Shown piece after piece: positions 1 to 6,923 of a stretch of 10,241 bases of DNA. Under the pieces are notes generated by a model. That model was not told where the DNA came from. It ran no database searches and worked only from the letters and a program-made list of their open reading frames with translations. The translations under genes and the position numbers were made by a program. The stretch comes from Ruminococcus sp. (GTDB lineage: Bacteria; Bacillota; Clostridia; Oscillospirales; Ruminococcaceae), in contig JAMPAO010000091.1 of the NCBI GenBank assembly GCA_023667165.1, positions 1 to 10,241 of the forward strand. The letters run 5' to 3'. Within the stretch, counting starts at the first letter, position 1. Every line of letters starts with the position of its first letter.

Positions 1-8
1 ATATGCAA

Positions 9-54
9 GCAAGACGTGCACAAAGGCGTTAGCCGCTCTTTGTGCGGTGTTGCC
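9..54. repeat. Inverted repeat at the window edge
   Basis: GCACAAAG at 18-25 is perfectly complementary to CTTTGTGC at 38-45, with a 12-nt spacer that itself contains GGC/GCC. The pairing extends imperfectly outward to about 9 and 54. Neither side is followed by a T-run, so it is a poor intrinsic terminator. It could be a dispersed intergenic palindrome or a structured 3' end; only its fold is visible here. Confidence 0.45.
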
Positions 55-83
55 TTAAGCTCAAAGCAAATACATAAAATCAT

Positions 84-101
84 TTCAAGCCGCAGCTTGA
101 A
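84..101 (-). terminator. Probable weak terminator of the trmFO/YcxB-like transcript
   Basis: Read on the minus strand this is a perfect 7-bp stem (TTCAAGC/GCTTGAA) with a TGCG tetraloop. It begins 5 nt after the TAA of the preceding gene and is followed by an AT-rich tail (ATGATTTTATG). The stem is only moderately GC-rich and the U-tract is interrupted, so termination may be partial. Confidence 0.5.
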
Positions 102-106
102 CTGTC

Positions 107-586
107 TTACATCTCTATGGGTTTTCCGGTTTTCTTGATTATAAAGCTCTCAAAGGCGGCGGGGTCGTAAAGCCCGCTTCCGCCTGTGACAACGGCTTTT
201 TTGGGATCAAGATACAGCAGATAACAGCCGTTTTGCCTGCGTATCCGCTCTATTTTGGAATATTCGGCGGTGAAGGGTCTTTCGTCCTTTTCTCCCTGAT
301 ACTGAAAATATTCCTCGTAGAATAAGAAGCGGCCGCATAATCCCGATATCCACATCCGTATGCCGAACGCCGCTATTGCTGCGGGAATCATTATCCCGAA
401 AATAACGGCGGCGGCGATCATCTGTACGCTCGGTTCGCCGTAGGCAAAGCTTATGTACAAAACAAATCCGCCCGCCAGTGTCCTCGGTATGCACAGCAGA
501 GCTATTATGAAAAAGATCGTGTAGGGGATCGGATAGAGCTTTCGCACTTTTGTTTTAAGGGTGATATCGAAAACAGGCTCGTCCAT
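107..586 (-). CDS. Two-TM membrane protein, YcxB-like C-terminal domain
   Basis: Small integral membrane protein of 159 aa, function unknown. An N-terminal cytosolic stretch (1-18) is followed by two hydrophobic segments at about 20-46 and 55-79. A soluble C-terminal half (about 85-159) then has a pattern of aromatic residues, a short beta-rich core (CYLLYLDPKKAVV) and a closing F..FI helix, which resembles YcxB-family C-terminal domains. I chose the ATG at 586 because AAGGAAG lies 7-8 nt upstream, directly after the trmFO stop; an upstream start would run into trmFO coding sequence. The gap to trmFO is 13 nt, so the two are almost certainly co-transcribed and perhaps translationally coupled. 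In many Firmicutes trmFO is followed by a xerC-type recombinase gene and the clpQ-clpY-codY genes, so this neighbour is a lineage-specific arrangement. The family assignment is by resemblance only. Confidence 0.7.
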   Translation of the reverse strand: MDEPVFDITLKTKVRKLYPIPYTIFFIIALLCIPRTLAGGFVLYISFAYGEPSVQMIAAAVIFGIMIPAAIAAFGIRMWISGLCGRFLFYEEYFQYQGEKDERPFTAEYSKIERIRRQNGCYLLYLDPKKAVVTGGSGLYDPAAFESFIIKKTGKPIEM

Positions 587-599
587 TTTTCTCTTCCTT

Positions 600-1925
600 T
601 CACGCTTTGTCTGCGCCCGCAAACCTCTCAAGGGCGTCAATGGCTCTTTGAGCGACGGCGGCGTATCTTTCCTGTTTATCCTTTATCCTCGCCCCTATAT
701 CGGGAAGTATTCCCATATTGGCTCCCATAGGCTGGAAATTTGTCACCGTTTCATCGGAAATATATCTTGCAAGCGCGCCGGTCATTGTTTCGCGCGGAAG
801 TATAAGGGTTTCCTTTCCCGAAAGCCGCCTTGCCATGTTAAGTCCCGCCATTATTCCCGACGCTGCCGATTCCATATATCCCTCTACTCCGGTTATCTGT
901 CCCGCAAAAAATATTTCGGGGCGGTCTTTCAGGGAAAAATCTCCCCTTAGCACCCTCGGGGAATTGATGAACGAGTTGCGGTGCATAACGCCGTAACGCA
1001 CAAATTCCGCGTTTTTCAGCCCGGGTATCATTGAAAAAACCCGCTTTTGCTCCGAAAATTTCAGATTTGTCTGAAATCCCACGATATTGTAAAGACTTCC
1101 CTCTGCGTTTTCGCTTCTGAGCTGCACCGCCGCATACGGCCTTTTCCCCGTAGCGGGGTCTGTAAGTCCCACAGGCTTCATAGCGCCGTAGCGCATAGTA
1201 TCTTCTCCCCGCTTTGCAAGGACCTCTATGGGCATACAACCCTCGTAGACGGTAAATCCGTCGGGAGGATCATCCCTGTCAAAATCGTGAAGAGGCGCAG
1301 ACTCGGCGTTTTTCAGTTCCTGCCAAAAAGCGGTGTATTCCTCTTTTGTAAAGGGACAGTTGATGTAATCGCCGTCCCCTCTGCCGTAGCGGGCGGCGAA
1401 AAAGATCCTGTCCCTGTCAAGCGAATCATATGTTACTATGGGCGCGGCTGCGTCGTAGAAGCTGAGATAGCCGCCGCAGAGCTTTTCTATCTCCTCCGCC
1501 AGTCTGCCTCCCGTAAGAGGTCCCGTGGCGATTATGACATTTCCCTCGGGGATATTTTCCGCCTCCGTGCATTTAACGGTTATATGCGGCTCGTTCACTA
1601 TCCTTTCGGTAACAAGGTCGGAAAATTTCTCCCTGTCCACCGCCAGCGCTCCCCCTGCCGCAACGGCGGTCATACCGGCGCATTCCACGGTCAAAGAGCC
1701 GAGCCTGCGCATTTCTTCCTTGAGCAGTCCCGCCGCGGAGTTTATCCTCATAGCTTTCAGGGAATTGGAGCATACAAGCTCGCAGAAGCCTTTGTATTTA
1801 TGGGCGGGAGTAAATTTTTTCGGCTTCATTTCCCAAAGCTCGGTATCATATCCCGCCGACGCAAGCTGCCAGGCAGCCTCGCAGCCTGCAAGTCCTGCGC
1901 CTATCACGGTTATTTTTTTATTCAT
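600..1925 (-). CDS. trmFO: tRNA m5U54 methyltransferase TrmFO (folate/FAD-dependent)
   Basis: Cytosolic flavoenzyme that methylates uridine-54 in the T-loop of tRNAs, using methylenetetrahydrofolate as carbon donor and reduced FAD/NAD(P)H. At 441 aa it has the usual family length. Visible features are the N-terminal FAD-binding GAGLAG (residues 9-14), the signature ELVCSNSLKAMR with Cys52, a second NAD(P)-type region ending IIATGPLTGG (131-140), YEGCMPIEVLAKRG with the second family cysteine at 230, and the C-terminal flavin motif GQITGVEGYMESAASGIMAG. Cys52 and Cys230 correspond to the conserved cysteines examined in Bacillus TrmFO. The start is supported by AAAGGAG seven nt upstream. Order dprA-topA-trmFO is the classic Firmicutes cluster, but here a YgiT/DUF4258 module separates topA from trmFO. 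It overlaps nothing and reads straight into the YcxB-like gene. Confidence 0.97.
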   Translation of the reverse strand: MNKKITVIGAGLAGCEAAWQLASAGYDTELWEMKPKKFTPAHKYKGFCELVCSNSLKAMRINSAAGLLKEEMRRLGSLTVECAGMTAVAAGGALAVDREKFSDLVTERIVNEPHITVKCTEAENIPEGNVIIATGPLTGGRLAEEIEKLCGGYLSFYDAAAPIVTYDSLDRDRIFFAARYGRGDGDYINCPFTKEEYTAFWQELKNAESAPLHDFDRDDPPDGFTVYEGCMPIEVLAKRGEDTMRYGAMKPVGLTDPATGKRPYAAVQLRSENAEGSLYNIVGFQTNLKFSEQKRVFSMIPGLKNAEFVRYGVMHRNSFINSPRVLRGDFSLKDRPEIFFAGQITGVEGYMESAASGIMAGLNMARRLSGKETLILPRETMTGALARYISDETVTNFQPMGANMGILPDIGARIKDKQERYAAVAQRAIDALERFAGADKA

Positions 1926-1954
1926 TGAACAGCTCCTTTATCAGAGGTAAGAAA

Positions 1955-1973
1955 CGGAAAGCCTCGTTTTCCG
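1955..1973 (-). other. Small hairpin in the ygiT-trmFO gap
   Basis: CGGAAA (1955-1960) pairs with TTTCCG (1968-1973) around a 7-nt loop. On the minus strand it is followed by TTTCTTACC. The 6-bp stem is weak and lies about 30 nt upstream of the trmFO start. It may be a degenerate terminator or an mRNA structure; I cannot decide from sequence. Confidence 0.3.
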
Positions 1974-1982
1974 CTGACGGCG

Positions 1983-2025
1983 AAAAAATGAACTGACTGT
2001 TTTATCCGCACAGCTTTTTGCAGTT
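1983..2025 (-). terminator. Candidate terminator after the YgiT-type gene
   Basis: Minus strand: AACTG (2025-2021) can pair with CAGTT (1995-1991), with an inner CTGT/ACAG pairing, followed by CA and a run of six T (A1983-1988 on the plus strand). The two helices are separated by an asymmetric internal loop, so stability is modest. It starts 4 nt after the stop codon of the zinc-finger gene, the expected place for a terminator. Confidence 0.4.
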
Positions 2026-2029
2026 CGTT

Positions 2030-2260
2030 TTATGCCGCCGTATCGGTATAATTCACAATTGCCACCTCTGTCATAGCTCTTTTGCACCTTTCAAGGATCT
2101 CCTCTATCCTCTGCAGCGTTTCACCGCTGTATACTGTTTCGCCGCATTCGCTGCATTTCATACATGGAACGTTTTTGATGATAACAATGCAGTTTTTCAG
2201 CTCGGCGGTATGAACAGGCACGCTTTCATCCATATCTGATTTACAGAAAAAGCATTTCAT
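2030..2260 (-). CDS. YgiT-type zinc-finger protein (MqsA N-domain-like, antitoxin-like)
   Basis: Small cytosolic zinc-ribbon protein of 76 aa. Two Cys pairs are present, C3-x2-C6 and C36-x2-C39 (with an extra Cys33), spaced as in the YgiT-type zinc-finger domain that forms the N-terminal half of MqsA antitoxins. The hallmark context NVPCMKCSECGE and the following helix (about 46-62) match family members of this length, which lack the DNA-binding HTH of full MqsA. Such genes commonly lie immediately downstream of a DUF4258 gene, and here the DUF4258 reading frame ends 3 nt before this ATG. The ribosome binding site (AAAGAGG) lies inside the end of the DUF4258 frame, so the pair was built for coupled translation. 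The partner is truncated, leaving this as a possible orphan antitoxin. An antitoxin role is inferred from family and context; no promoter of its own is visible. Confidence 0.85.
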   Translation of the reverse strand: MKCFFCKSDMDESVPVHTAELKNCIVIIKNVPCMKCSECGETVYSGETLQRIEEILERCKRAMTEVAIVNYTDTAA

Positions 2261-2263
2261 AAA

Positions 2264-2467
2264 TTATAACCTCTTTCTTGTTTTTAAGTCGGTTTTCCAA
2301 TTATCCCGCGTCGGATAATAAGCTGTAATTATCCATAGATACTCATTATCCGTGCCGCATACAGCGTGCATATGCCTGCCGTTTGAATCACAGCCAAGTA
2401 TAAGACAGCTTGGATAAGGATGATCCTCCGGATACTGTTCAATTATTTCTCCTTCTTGACGGCAATC
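2264..2467 (-). pseudogene. 5'-truncated DUF4258 gene (toxin-like partner of YgiT)
   Basis: An open frame without any ATG/GTG/TTG at a sensible place encodes 62 residues starting GEIIEQYPEDHPYPSCLILG (from 2452) and ending in a TYR/TRP-rich WIITAYYPTRDNWKTDLKTR-type tail before TAA at 2264-2266. This is the C-terminal two thirds of the DUF4258 family: the GEIIE.YP.D.PYPSCL block, the central H(M)H.VCG segment and the terminal YYP....W motif are all recognisable. Full family members have roughly 40 more N-terminal residues, absent here because the frame runs into the end of topA and a TGA at 2468-2470. The first internal ATG (at His-Met-His) would leave only 35 residues. DUF4258 proteins paired with YgiT-type proteins are regarded as toxin-antitoxin-like; a lost N-terminus suggests a dead toxin. 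The remaining frame has no internal stop, consistent with a fairly recent truncation. Confidence 0.75.
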
Positions 2468-4521
2468 TCATACCCGCAGCCGTCCTTCAGGCAGAACAGC
2501 TTGCCGCTTTTTTTGAACAGGGTCGTGCCGTCGCCGCACTTGGGGCATTTGTCGGAAACGGGAGTGTCCCAGGTCATAAAATCGCAGGTCGGATTGTCCT
2601 CGCAGCCGAAATATTTTTTGCCCTTTTTGGATTTCTTCTGCAATACCTTTTTGCCGCACTTGGGGCATATACCCCCCGTGGGTTTGATTATTTTCTTTGT
2701 GTTGGTGCATTCGGGGAAACCCGTGCAGGCAAGAAAACGCCCGAACCGCCCCAGCTTTATGACCATAGGCTTGCCGCACACTTCGCAGACCTCGTCCGTT
2801 TCCTCGTCGGGGACCTTTACACGCTTGCCGTCCATTGCCTTTTCCGCCTTTTCGAGAGTATCGGCGAAATCTCCGTAGAAATCGTCCAAAGTTTCCACCC
2901 AGTCCTTTTCTCCGATCTCGACCTTATCAAGGCTGCTTTCCATGGAGGCGGTGAATTTGGTATCTACTATCTGCTTGAAATGATCCTTCAGCAGTTCGGT
3001 GGTAACATCTCCCAGTCCCGTGGGCTTTAACTGTTTGCCGTCCCGCTCCACGTAATAGCGGTTGATTATGGTGGAAATGGTGGGAGCATAGGTCGAAGGT
3101 CTGCCTATGCCGTTTTCCTCCAGTGCCTTTATAAAAGAAGCCTCGGTATATCTTGCGGGCGGCTGGGTAAAGTGCTGTCTGCCCTCTATGTTTTTCAGCT
3201 TCAGGATATCTCCTTGATTTATCTCCGGCAGCACCTTGTTCTCCTCATCGTCTTTTGATTCTTCGTAAAGCGCGGTAAATCCGTCGAATTTCACGGAAAA
3301 ACCCGTTGCCTTGAAGCTCATGCCGTTTGCGGATATATCCACCGAAACCGTGTCCAAAAGAGCGTTTGCCATCTGGCTTGCTATAAATCTTTCCCATATA
3401 AGCTTATACAGCTTATACTGCTCCGCCGTAAGACTGTCCTTGACTCTTGCGGGGGTTATCTCCGGGGTCGACGGGCGGATAGCCTCGTGTGCGTCCTGCG
3501 CTCCCGCCTTTGATTTGTATACCTTGGGAGATGCGGGCAGATAATTCTTTCCGTAAGCCTCTTCAATATATTTATACGCCGAAGCTCTTGCCTCGTCGGA
3601 TATCCTCAGGCTGTCCGTTCTCATATAGGTTATAAGACCGACCGCACCCATTCCCTCTATTTCAACGCCCTCGTAAAGCTGCTGAGCGGCTCTCATGGTC
3701 TTTGCCGTCTGAAATCCCAGCTTTTTGGAAGCCTCCTGCTGCATACTCGACGTGGTAAAGGGAGCTGCGGGAGATTTTCTTCTGACAGATTTTTTAACTC
3801 CCGTTACCTCGAACTGCGCGCCGTCGAGAGCTTTCAGTATCTTGTCTGTTTCCTCCTTTGAGTGCAGCTCGGTTTTTTCCTTGCCTATTCCCGTGAAAAC
3901 GGCGTCGAACTGTTTTTTTGACGAGGGAGCGGTCATTTTTGCCTCTATCGACCAGTATTCCTCGGGTTTGAACGCGTTTATCTGTTTTTCACGGTCGACG
4001 ATCATCTTTACCGCCACCGACTGCACACGTCCCGCGGAAAGACCTCTTCTTACCTTTTTCCATAAAAACGGTGACAGCTTATATCCCACGATCCTGTCCA
4101 GGATACGCCTTGCCTGCTGAGCGTTTACAAGATCCAGGTCTATCGAACGGGGGTGCTCCATACCGTAATTTACGCCCGTTTTCGTTATCTCGTTGAAGGT
4201 TACGCGGACGGGTGCGTCCACGGGTATATCCAGAAGCTGGGCAAGATGCCATGAAATAGCCTCTCCCTCGCGGTCGGGGTCGGTAGCGAGATATACGATA
4301 TCCGATTTTTTGGCTTCCTTTTTAAGGGAGGCTATGACCTCCTCCTTATCTTTCATAGGCACGTAAACAGGTTCGAAGCCGTTGTCAATGTCCACGCTCA
4401 GCTTTGATTTCTGAAGATCTCTCACATGACCCATTGAAGCCATTACCTCAAAGCCGCTGCCGAGATATTTCTTTATTGTTTTGGCCTTTGCAGGCGACTC
4501 AACTATTACAAGATTTGACAT
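2443..4521 (-). CDS. topA: DNA topoisomerase I (type IA)
   Basis: Relaxes negatively supercoiled DNA by transient single-strand cleavage through a 5'-phosphotyrosine link. 692 aa from the chosen ATG. In order: Toprim domain with the catalytic Glu in NLVIVESPAKAKTI (about residue 8) and the metal-binding DPDREGEA (about 81-88); the gate domains with RRGLSAGRVQSVAVK; the active-site GLITYMRTDS with Tyr at about 299; and the C-terminal tail with three four-Cys zinc ribbons at about 579-605, 619-646 and 659-682. The start is placed at 4521 because the family begins M(S)NLVIVESPAKAK and GGAAGGA lies upstream (spacer 12 nt, rather long); ATG at 4533 or TTG at 4542 would add 4 or 7 residues. It lies 100 nt downstream of dprA with no convincing terminator between. 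Its last codons and TAA overlap the DUF4258 remnant, so the very C-terminus (KKEK) may have been re-made by that junction. Confidence 0.97.
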   Translation of the reverse strand: MSNLVIVESPAKAKTIKKYLGSGFEVMASMGHVRDLQKSKLSVDIDNGFEPVYVPMKDKEEVIASLKKEAKKSDIVYLATDPDREGEAISWHLAQLLDIPVDAPVRVTFNEITKTGVNYGMEHPRSIDLDLVNAQQARRILDRIVGYKLSPFLWKKVRRGLSAGRVQSVAVKMIVDREKQINAFKPEEYWSIEAKMTAPSSKKQFDAVFTGIGKEKTELHSKEETDKILKALDGAQFEVTGVKKSVRRKSPAAPFTTSSMQQEASKKLGFQTAKTMRAAQQLYEGVEIEGMGAVGLITYMRTDSLRISDEARASAYKYIEEAYGKNYLPASPKVYKSKAGAQDAHEAIRPSTPEITPARVKDSLTAEQYKLYKLIWERFIASQMANALLDTVSVDISANGMSFKATGFSVKFDGFTALYEESKDDEENKVLPEINQGDILKLKNIEGRQHFTQPPARYTEASFIKALEENGIGRPSTYAPTISTIINRYYVERDGKQLKPTGLGDVTTELLKDHFKQIVDTKFTASMESSLDKVEIGEKDWVETLDDFYGDFADTLEKAEKAMDGKRVKVPDEETDEVCEVCGKPMVIKLGRFGRFLACTGFPECTNTKKIIKPTGGICPKCGKKVLQKKSKKGKKYFGCEDNPTCDFMTWDTPVSDKCPKCGDGTTLFKKSGKLFCLKDGCGYEIAVKKEK

Positions 4522-4621
4522 TTTGCCGACCATTCCTTCCAAGTTATATATTTAGAGCAAAGCATAAAATTGACCTCGCGTTTGCGAAAAAAGATACCTG
4601 TCAGATCGCCGCGTTCTTTGC

Positions 4622-5899
4622 CTATAACGCTCTGTAGCTGCCGTTTTTTGCGCTGACCGCACCCGTTATCTCAAGCTCCGTAAGGCTTGCAAGAACGCTG
4701 CCTATATCCTCGCCGGTGGCTGCGGCGATATCGTCGGCTCGCATGGAGCCGCCGTTTAATGCGGTGAGTATTTTAAGCTGTATGCCGTCAAAGTCCGCCG
4801 GATCCGTTTTTGATTTTACGGCAGTTTCTTCGGCGGTATGCCCGTTATCCGTCCGGAGCTTCTTTTCGCGAGCCTCCGCAGGCTTATCCGAAAGTGAGTT
4901 TTTCTTTTCGGAACGGGTTTGAGCTTCATCTCTTGCCGAAACATCGCCGAATTCTCTTAAGACCTCTATTGCGCGGTAAAGCTCGCTGCTTTCGTCTATT
5001 GTATGCTGTATTTCCGAGCAGTATTCAAAGGTTATGTCGCTTATTCCCATAAGAGGGACTGCGCCGTCGCGGAGAAGACGCATATTTCCGCTGTATCTTT
5101 TATCAAAAAGATCGTGGGGAGGCACTACAAATACGGTCTTGCCCTGTTCCGCCGCATGGGACGCGGTATTGAGCGATCCGCTCGCCTCTCCCGCCTCGAT
5201 CACCGCGGCGCTCATGGTCAGACCGGAAAGTATTCTGTTCCTTTGGGGAAAATTTCTCGGAAACGGACTTGTTCCCGGCAGATATTCCGTTATCAGCGCT
5301 CCGTTTTCCGTGATACGGCTCCGCATAGCGGAGTTCTTTTTCGGGTAATCCACGTCGATGCCCGCGCCCAGTACGGCAAAAGTTCGCCCGCCGCTGTCCG
5401 CCGCCGTTCTGTGGGCGCATATGTCAATGCCCTCGGCAAATCCGCTTACGATATCAAAACCCAGCCTCGCAAGCACCCTTACCATACCCGCCGTCACTCT
5501 GAGGCTGTAGTCCGAGGGATTGCGGGTGCCGACTACGCTGATGCCGAGCCTGTTGTCTATATCGGAAATATCGCCCTTGTAAAAAAGCACCGGAGGAGGG
5601 AAATCAATGCATTTCAGTCTTTGGGGGTAAAGCTCGTCGTCGAACGTAACAATGCTGATACCCTTTTTTTCGCAGTGATCGTATATCTTTTCCGCCGCCG
5701 AAACAGGAGCGGAACGCGCTTTTTCAACGACTGCCGCCGACATACGGTGTTCCGCTCCGTCCCGCGCGAGAGCATGGTAGATATCCTCCGCACTGTCAAA
5801 TTCGCCGGATATTTTTCCAAGCAGCGTTGTACCCGCGCCGAAAGCTATGACCGACCAGAGCCTGTAGACCGTATTGTAATACCGTTCCGAAGCGTTCAT
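4622..5899 (-). CDS. dprA: DNA processing protein DprA (Smf)
   Basis: Loads RecA onto incoming single-stranded DNA during natural transformation and protects that DNA; cytosolic. 425 aa. In order: an N-terminal SAM/helix-hairpin-like region (about 1-60); the extended Rossmann fold (about 75-290) with the signatures SVVGTRNPSDYSLR (121-134), VSGFAEGIDICAH (151-163), FAVLGAGIDVDYP (174-186), FPQRNRILSGL (217-227) and EAGEASGSLNTASHAAEQG (235-253); a charged, Lys/Glu/Ala-rich linker (about 320-366); and a C-terminal winged helix of the DprA type (about 367-425). The start at 5899 has a near-perfect AGGAGGAAA seven nt upstream, so earlier starts are rejected. DprA-topA-trmFO order is conserved in Firmicutes. 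The gene is intact, but competence itself cannot be inferred because dprA is widespread in non-transformable bacteria. A long palindrome sits just upstream. Confidence 0.96.
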   Translation of the reverse strand: MNASERYYNTVYRLWSVIAFGAGTTLLGKISGEFDSAEDIYHALARDGAEHRMSAAVVEKARSAPVSAAEKIYDHCEKKGISIVTFDDELYPQRLKCIDFPPPVLFYKGDISDIDNRLGISVVGTRNPSDYSLRVTAGMVRVLARLGFDIVSGFAEGIDICAHRTAADSGGRTFAVLGAGIDVDYPKKNSAMRSRITENGALITEYLPGTSPFPRNFPQRNRILSGLTMSAAVIEAGEASGSLNTASHAAEQGKTVFVVPPHDLFDKRYSGNMRLLRDGAVPLMGISDITFEYCSEIQHTIDESSELYRAIEVLREFGDVSARDEAQTRSEKKNSLSDKPAEAREKKLRTDNGHTAEETAVKSKTDPADFDGIQLKILTALNGGSMRADDIAAATGEDIGSVLASLTELEITGAVSAKNGSYRAL

Positions 5900-5946
5900 G
5901 ACAGATTTCCTCCTCAAATGCGGGGCAAACGGATCCGATACTGCCG

Positions 5947-6006
5947 AAACGCGGAATAAATATATTTCACGGATCAACCGGCGTGAAACATATTTATTCG
6001 GCGTTT
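5947..6006 (-). other. Long imperfect palindrome (25-bp arms) between the SpoU methylase gene and dprA
   Basis: Arms 5947-5971 and 5982-6006 with a 10-nt loop. Only two of 25 positions fail Watson-Crick pairing. In minus-strand RNA one of these becomes a G-U wobble, leaving one C-C mismatch, so transcription in gene direction gives the better fold. It begins 7 nt after the methylase stop codon (6014), as a terminator would, but only three T follow the stem on the minus side; the longer T-run (6004-6008) lies on the plus side. It could be a terminator, an RNA-processing or stability element, or a mobile palindrome. Confidence 0.7.
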
Positions 6007-6013
6007 TTGACCC

Positions 6014-6817
6014 TTACCGCCTGCCAAGCTCCCACATGATTATCGCTGCGGCTGCGGACGCGTTAAGGGAGTTTACTCTTCCGTGCATTTTTATCGTTAT
6101 CCTCTTGTCCGCAAGCTCCGCGTGTTCCTCGGGCAGACCACTGCCCTCGTTGCCGATCATTACCGCTCCGCCCGATGAGAAATCGCATTCGTTCAGCGGC
6201 TGCGCGGAATTTTCGATGACGGCGGCATAAATCTCGACGCCGCGTTTTTTCAGCTCAGAAACCGCTTCCTCAATGCTTGTTTGAGCAATTCTCACCCTCA
6301 TTATGCTGCCCATGGCGGAACGCACCGTTTTGGGGTTGAAAATATCGCAGCAGGAGCATACCATTACCCCGTCGATCCCGCAGGCGTCGGCTGTTCTGAG
6401 CATCGTACCCATATTTCCCGGATCCTGTATATTGTCAAGGATAAGATATCTGCCGCCTTTTTTTACGGAGCTTAGCAGCCTGTCCCGGGTCATATCGGGC
6501 ATTTCGCATACCGCGAAAACTCCCTGAGGCATCTGCGTCCGGGACATGACCCTTGAAAGCTCCTCGGTGATAAGGTAAAAGGAGCAGTCCTCAAGCTCGT
6601 AAAGAGGTTTCAGCAGCGGCGAGTATTTTTCCCGCGCGCCGTCGGTAACGAAAACCGTTTTTATTACAGCGCCCTCCGACGCGGCGTCGGACGCCAGCCG
6701 CGCTCCCTCGACCGTGAAAAGGCGTTCCCTTTTCCGTGCTTTTTTATCCTCGCACAGTCTTTTGTACAGCTTTATTTTTTCATTGGCGGCAGAGGATACG
6801 CTCACAAATCCGTTCAT
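6014..6817 (-). CDS. SpoU/TrmH-family RNA 2'-O-ribose methyltransferase (YsgA-like)
   Basis: Predicted S-adenosylmethionine-dependent 2'-O-methyltransferase acting on rRNA or tRNA; cytosolic. 267 aa. An N-terminal substrate-binding domain (about 1-110, including LFTVEGARL at 33-41) precedes the knotted SPOUT catalytic domain with the three family motifs: DNIQDPGNMGTMLRTADACG (128-147, motif 1 with Asn and Arg), VMIGNEGSGLPEE (219-231, motif 2) and SLNASAAAAIIMWEL (250-264, motif 3). The ATG at 6817 is preceded by AAAAGGAA with a good spacer; an in-frame TTG 18 nt upstream would overlap that site and is rejected. It lies between the rplT terminator and dprA. The Firmicutes protein YsgA, encoded near the infC-rpmI-rplT/pheST region in Bacillus, has similar architecture. 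The exact target nucleotide cannot be told from sequence. Confidence 0.93.
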   Translation of the reverse strand: MNGFVSVSSAANEKIKLYKRLCEDKKARKRERLFTVEGARLASDAASEGAVIKTVFVTDGAREKYSPLLKPLYELEDCSFYLITEELSRVMSRTQMPQGVFAVCEMPDMTRDRLLSSVKKGGRYLILDNIQDPGNMGTMLRTADACGIDGVMVCSCCDIFNPKTVRSAMGSIMRVRIAQTSIEEAVSELKKRGVEIYAAVIENSAQPLNECDFSSGGAVMIGNEGSGLPEEHAELADKRITIKMHGRVNSLNASAAAAIIMWELGRR

Positions 6818-6863
6818 TTTGTATTTCCTTTTCAATAATACTGCCGAAAGACATATTACCCGT

Positions 6864-6914
6864 AAAAAACGGCTGTATCACAATGGACGCTCCCGCCCCT
6901 GCGATACCGCCGTT
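6864..6914 (-). terminator. Intrinsic terminator of the infC-rpmI-rplT operon
   Basis: On the minus strand, 9 nt after the rplT stop codon, AACGGC (6914-6909) pairs with GCCGTT (6873-6868). A G-A mismatch then precedes a second 5-bp helix GTATC/GATAC, closed by a large GC-rich loop. The stem runs directly into six T (A6864-6869 on the plus strand). Position and shape fit a strong Rho-independent terminator. Confidence 0.8.
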
Positions 6915-6923
6915 CGATCTCTC

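Noticed and set aside
1047..1928. Long plus-strand open frame opposite trmFO (about 290 codons)
   Set aside because: Composition is a mirror of the trmFO codons (many Arg/Ser/Cys/His), it has no recognisable motif or ribosome binding site, and trmFO is certain.
2443..2470. Programmed -1 frameshift producing a TopA-DUF4258 fusion
   Set aside because: The DUF4258 frame is -1 to topA and open, but there is no X-XXY-YYZ slippery heptamer or downstream pseudoknot at the junction, so truncation is the simpler reading.
4522..4621. Terminator or promoter between dprA and topA
   Set aside because: A T6 run and a TCGC/GCGA mini-hairpin occur, but the T-run precedes the hairpin on the minus strand, and no pair of promoter hexamers with 16-18 nt spacing is convincing.
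5003..5959. Long plus-strand open frame opposite dprA (about 320 codons)
   Set aside because: Arg-rich antisense shadow of dprA with no family resemblance; dprA motifs on the other strand are complete.
5938..6849. Direct repeat ATACTGCCGAAA at 5938-5949 and 6838-6849, flanking the SpoU methylase gene
   Set aside because: A few exact 12-mers are expected by chance in 10 kb; no extended similarity surrounds the copies, so target-site duplication is not supported.
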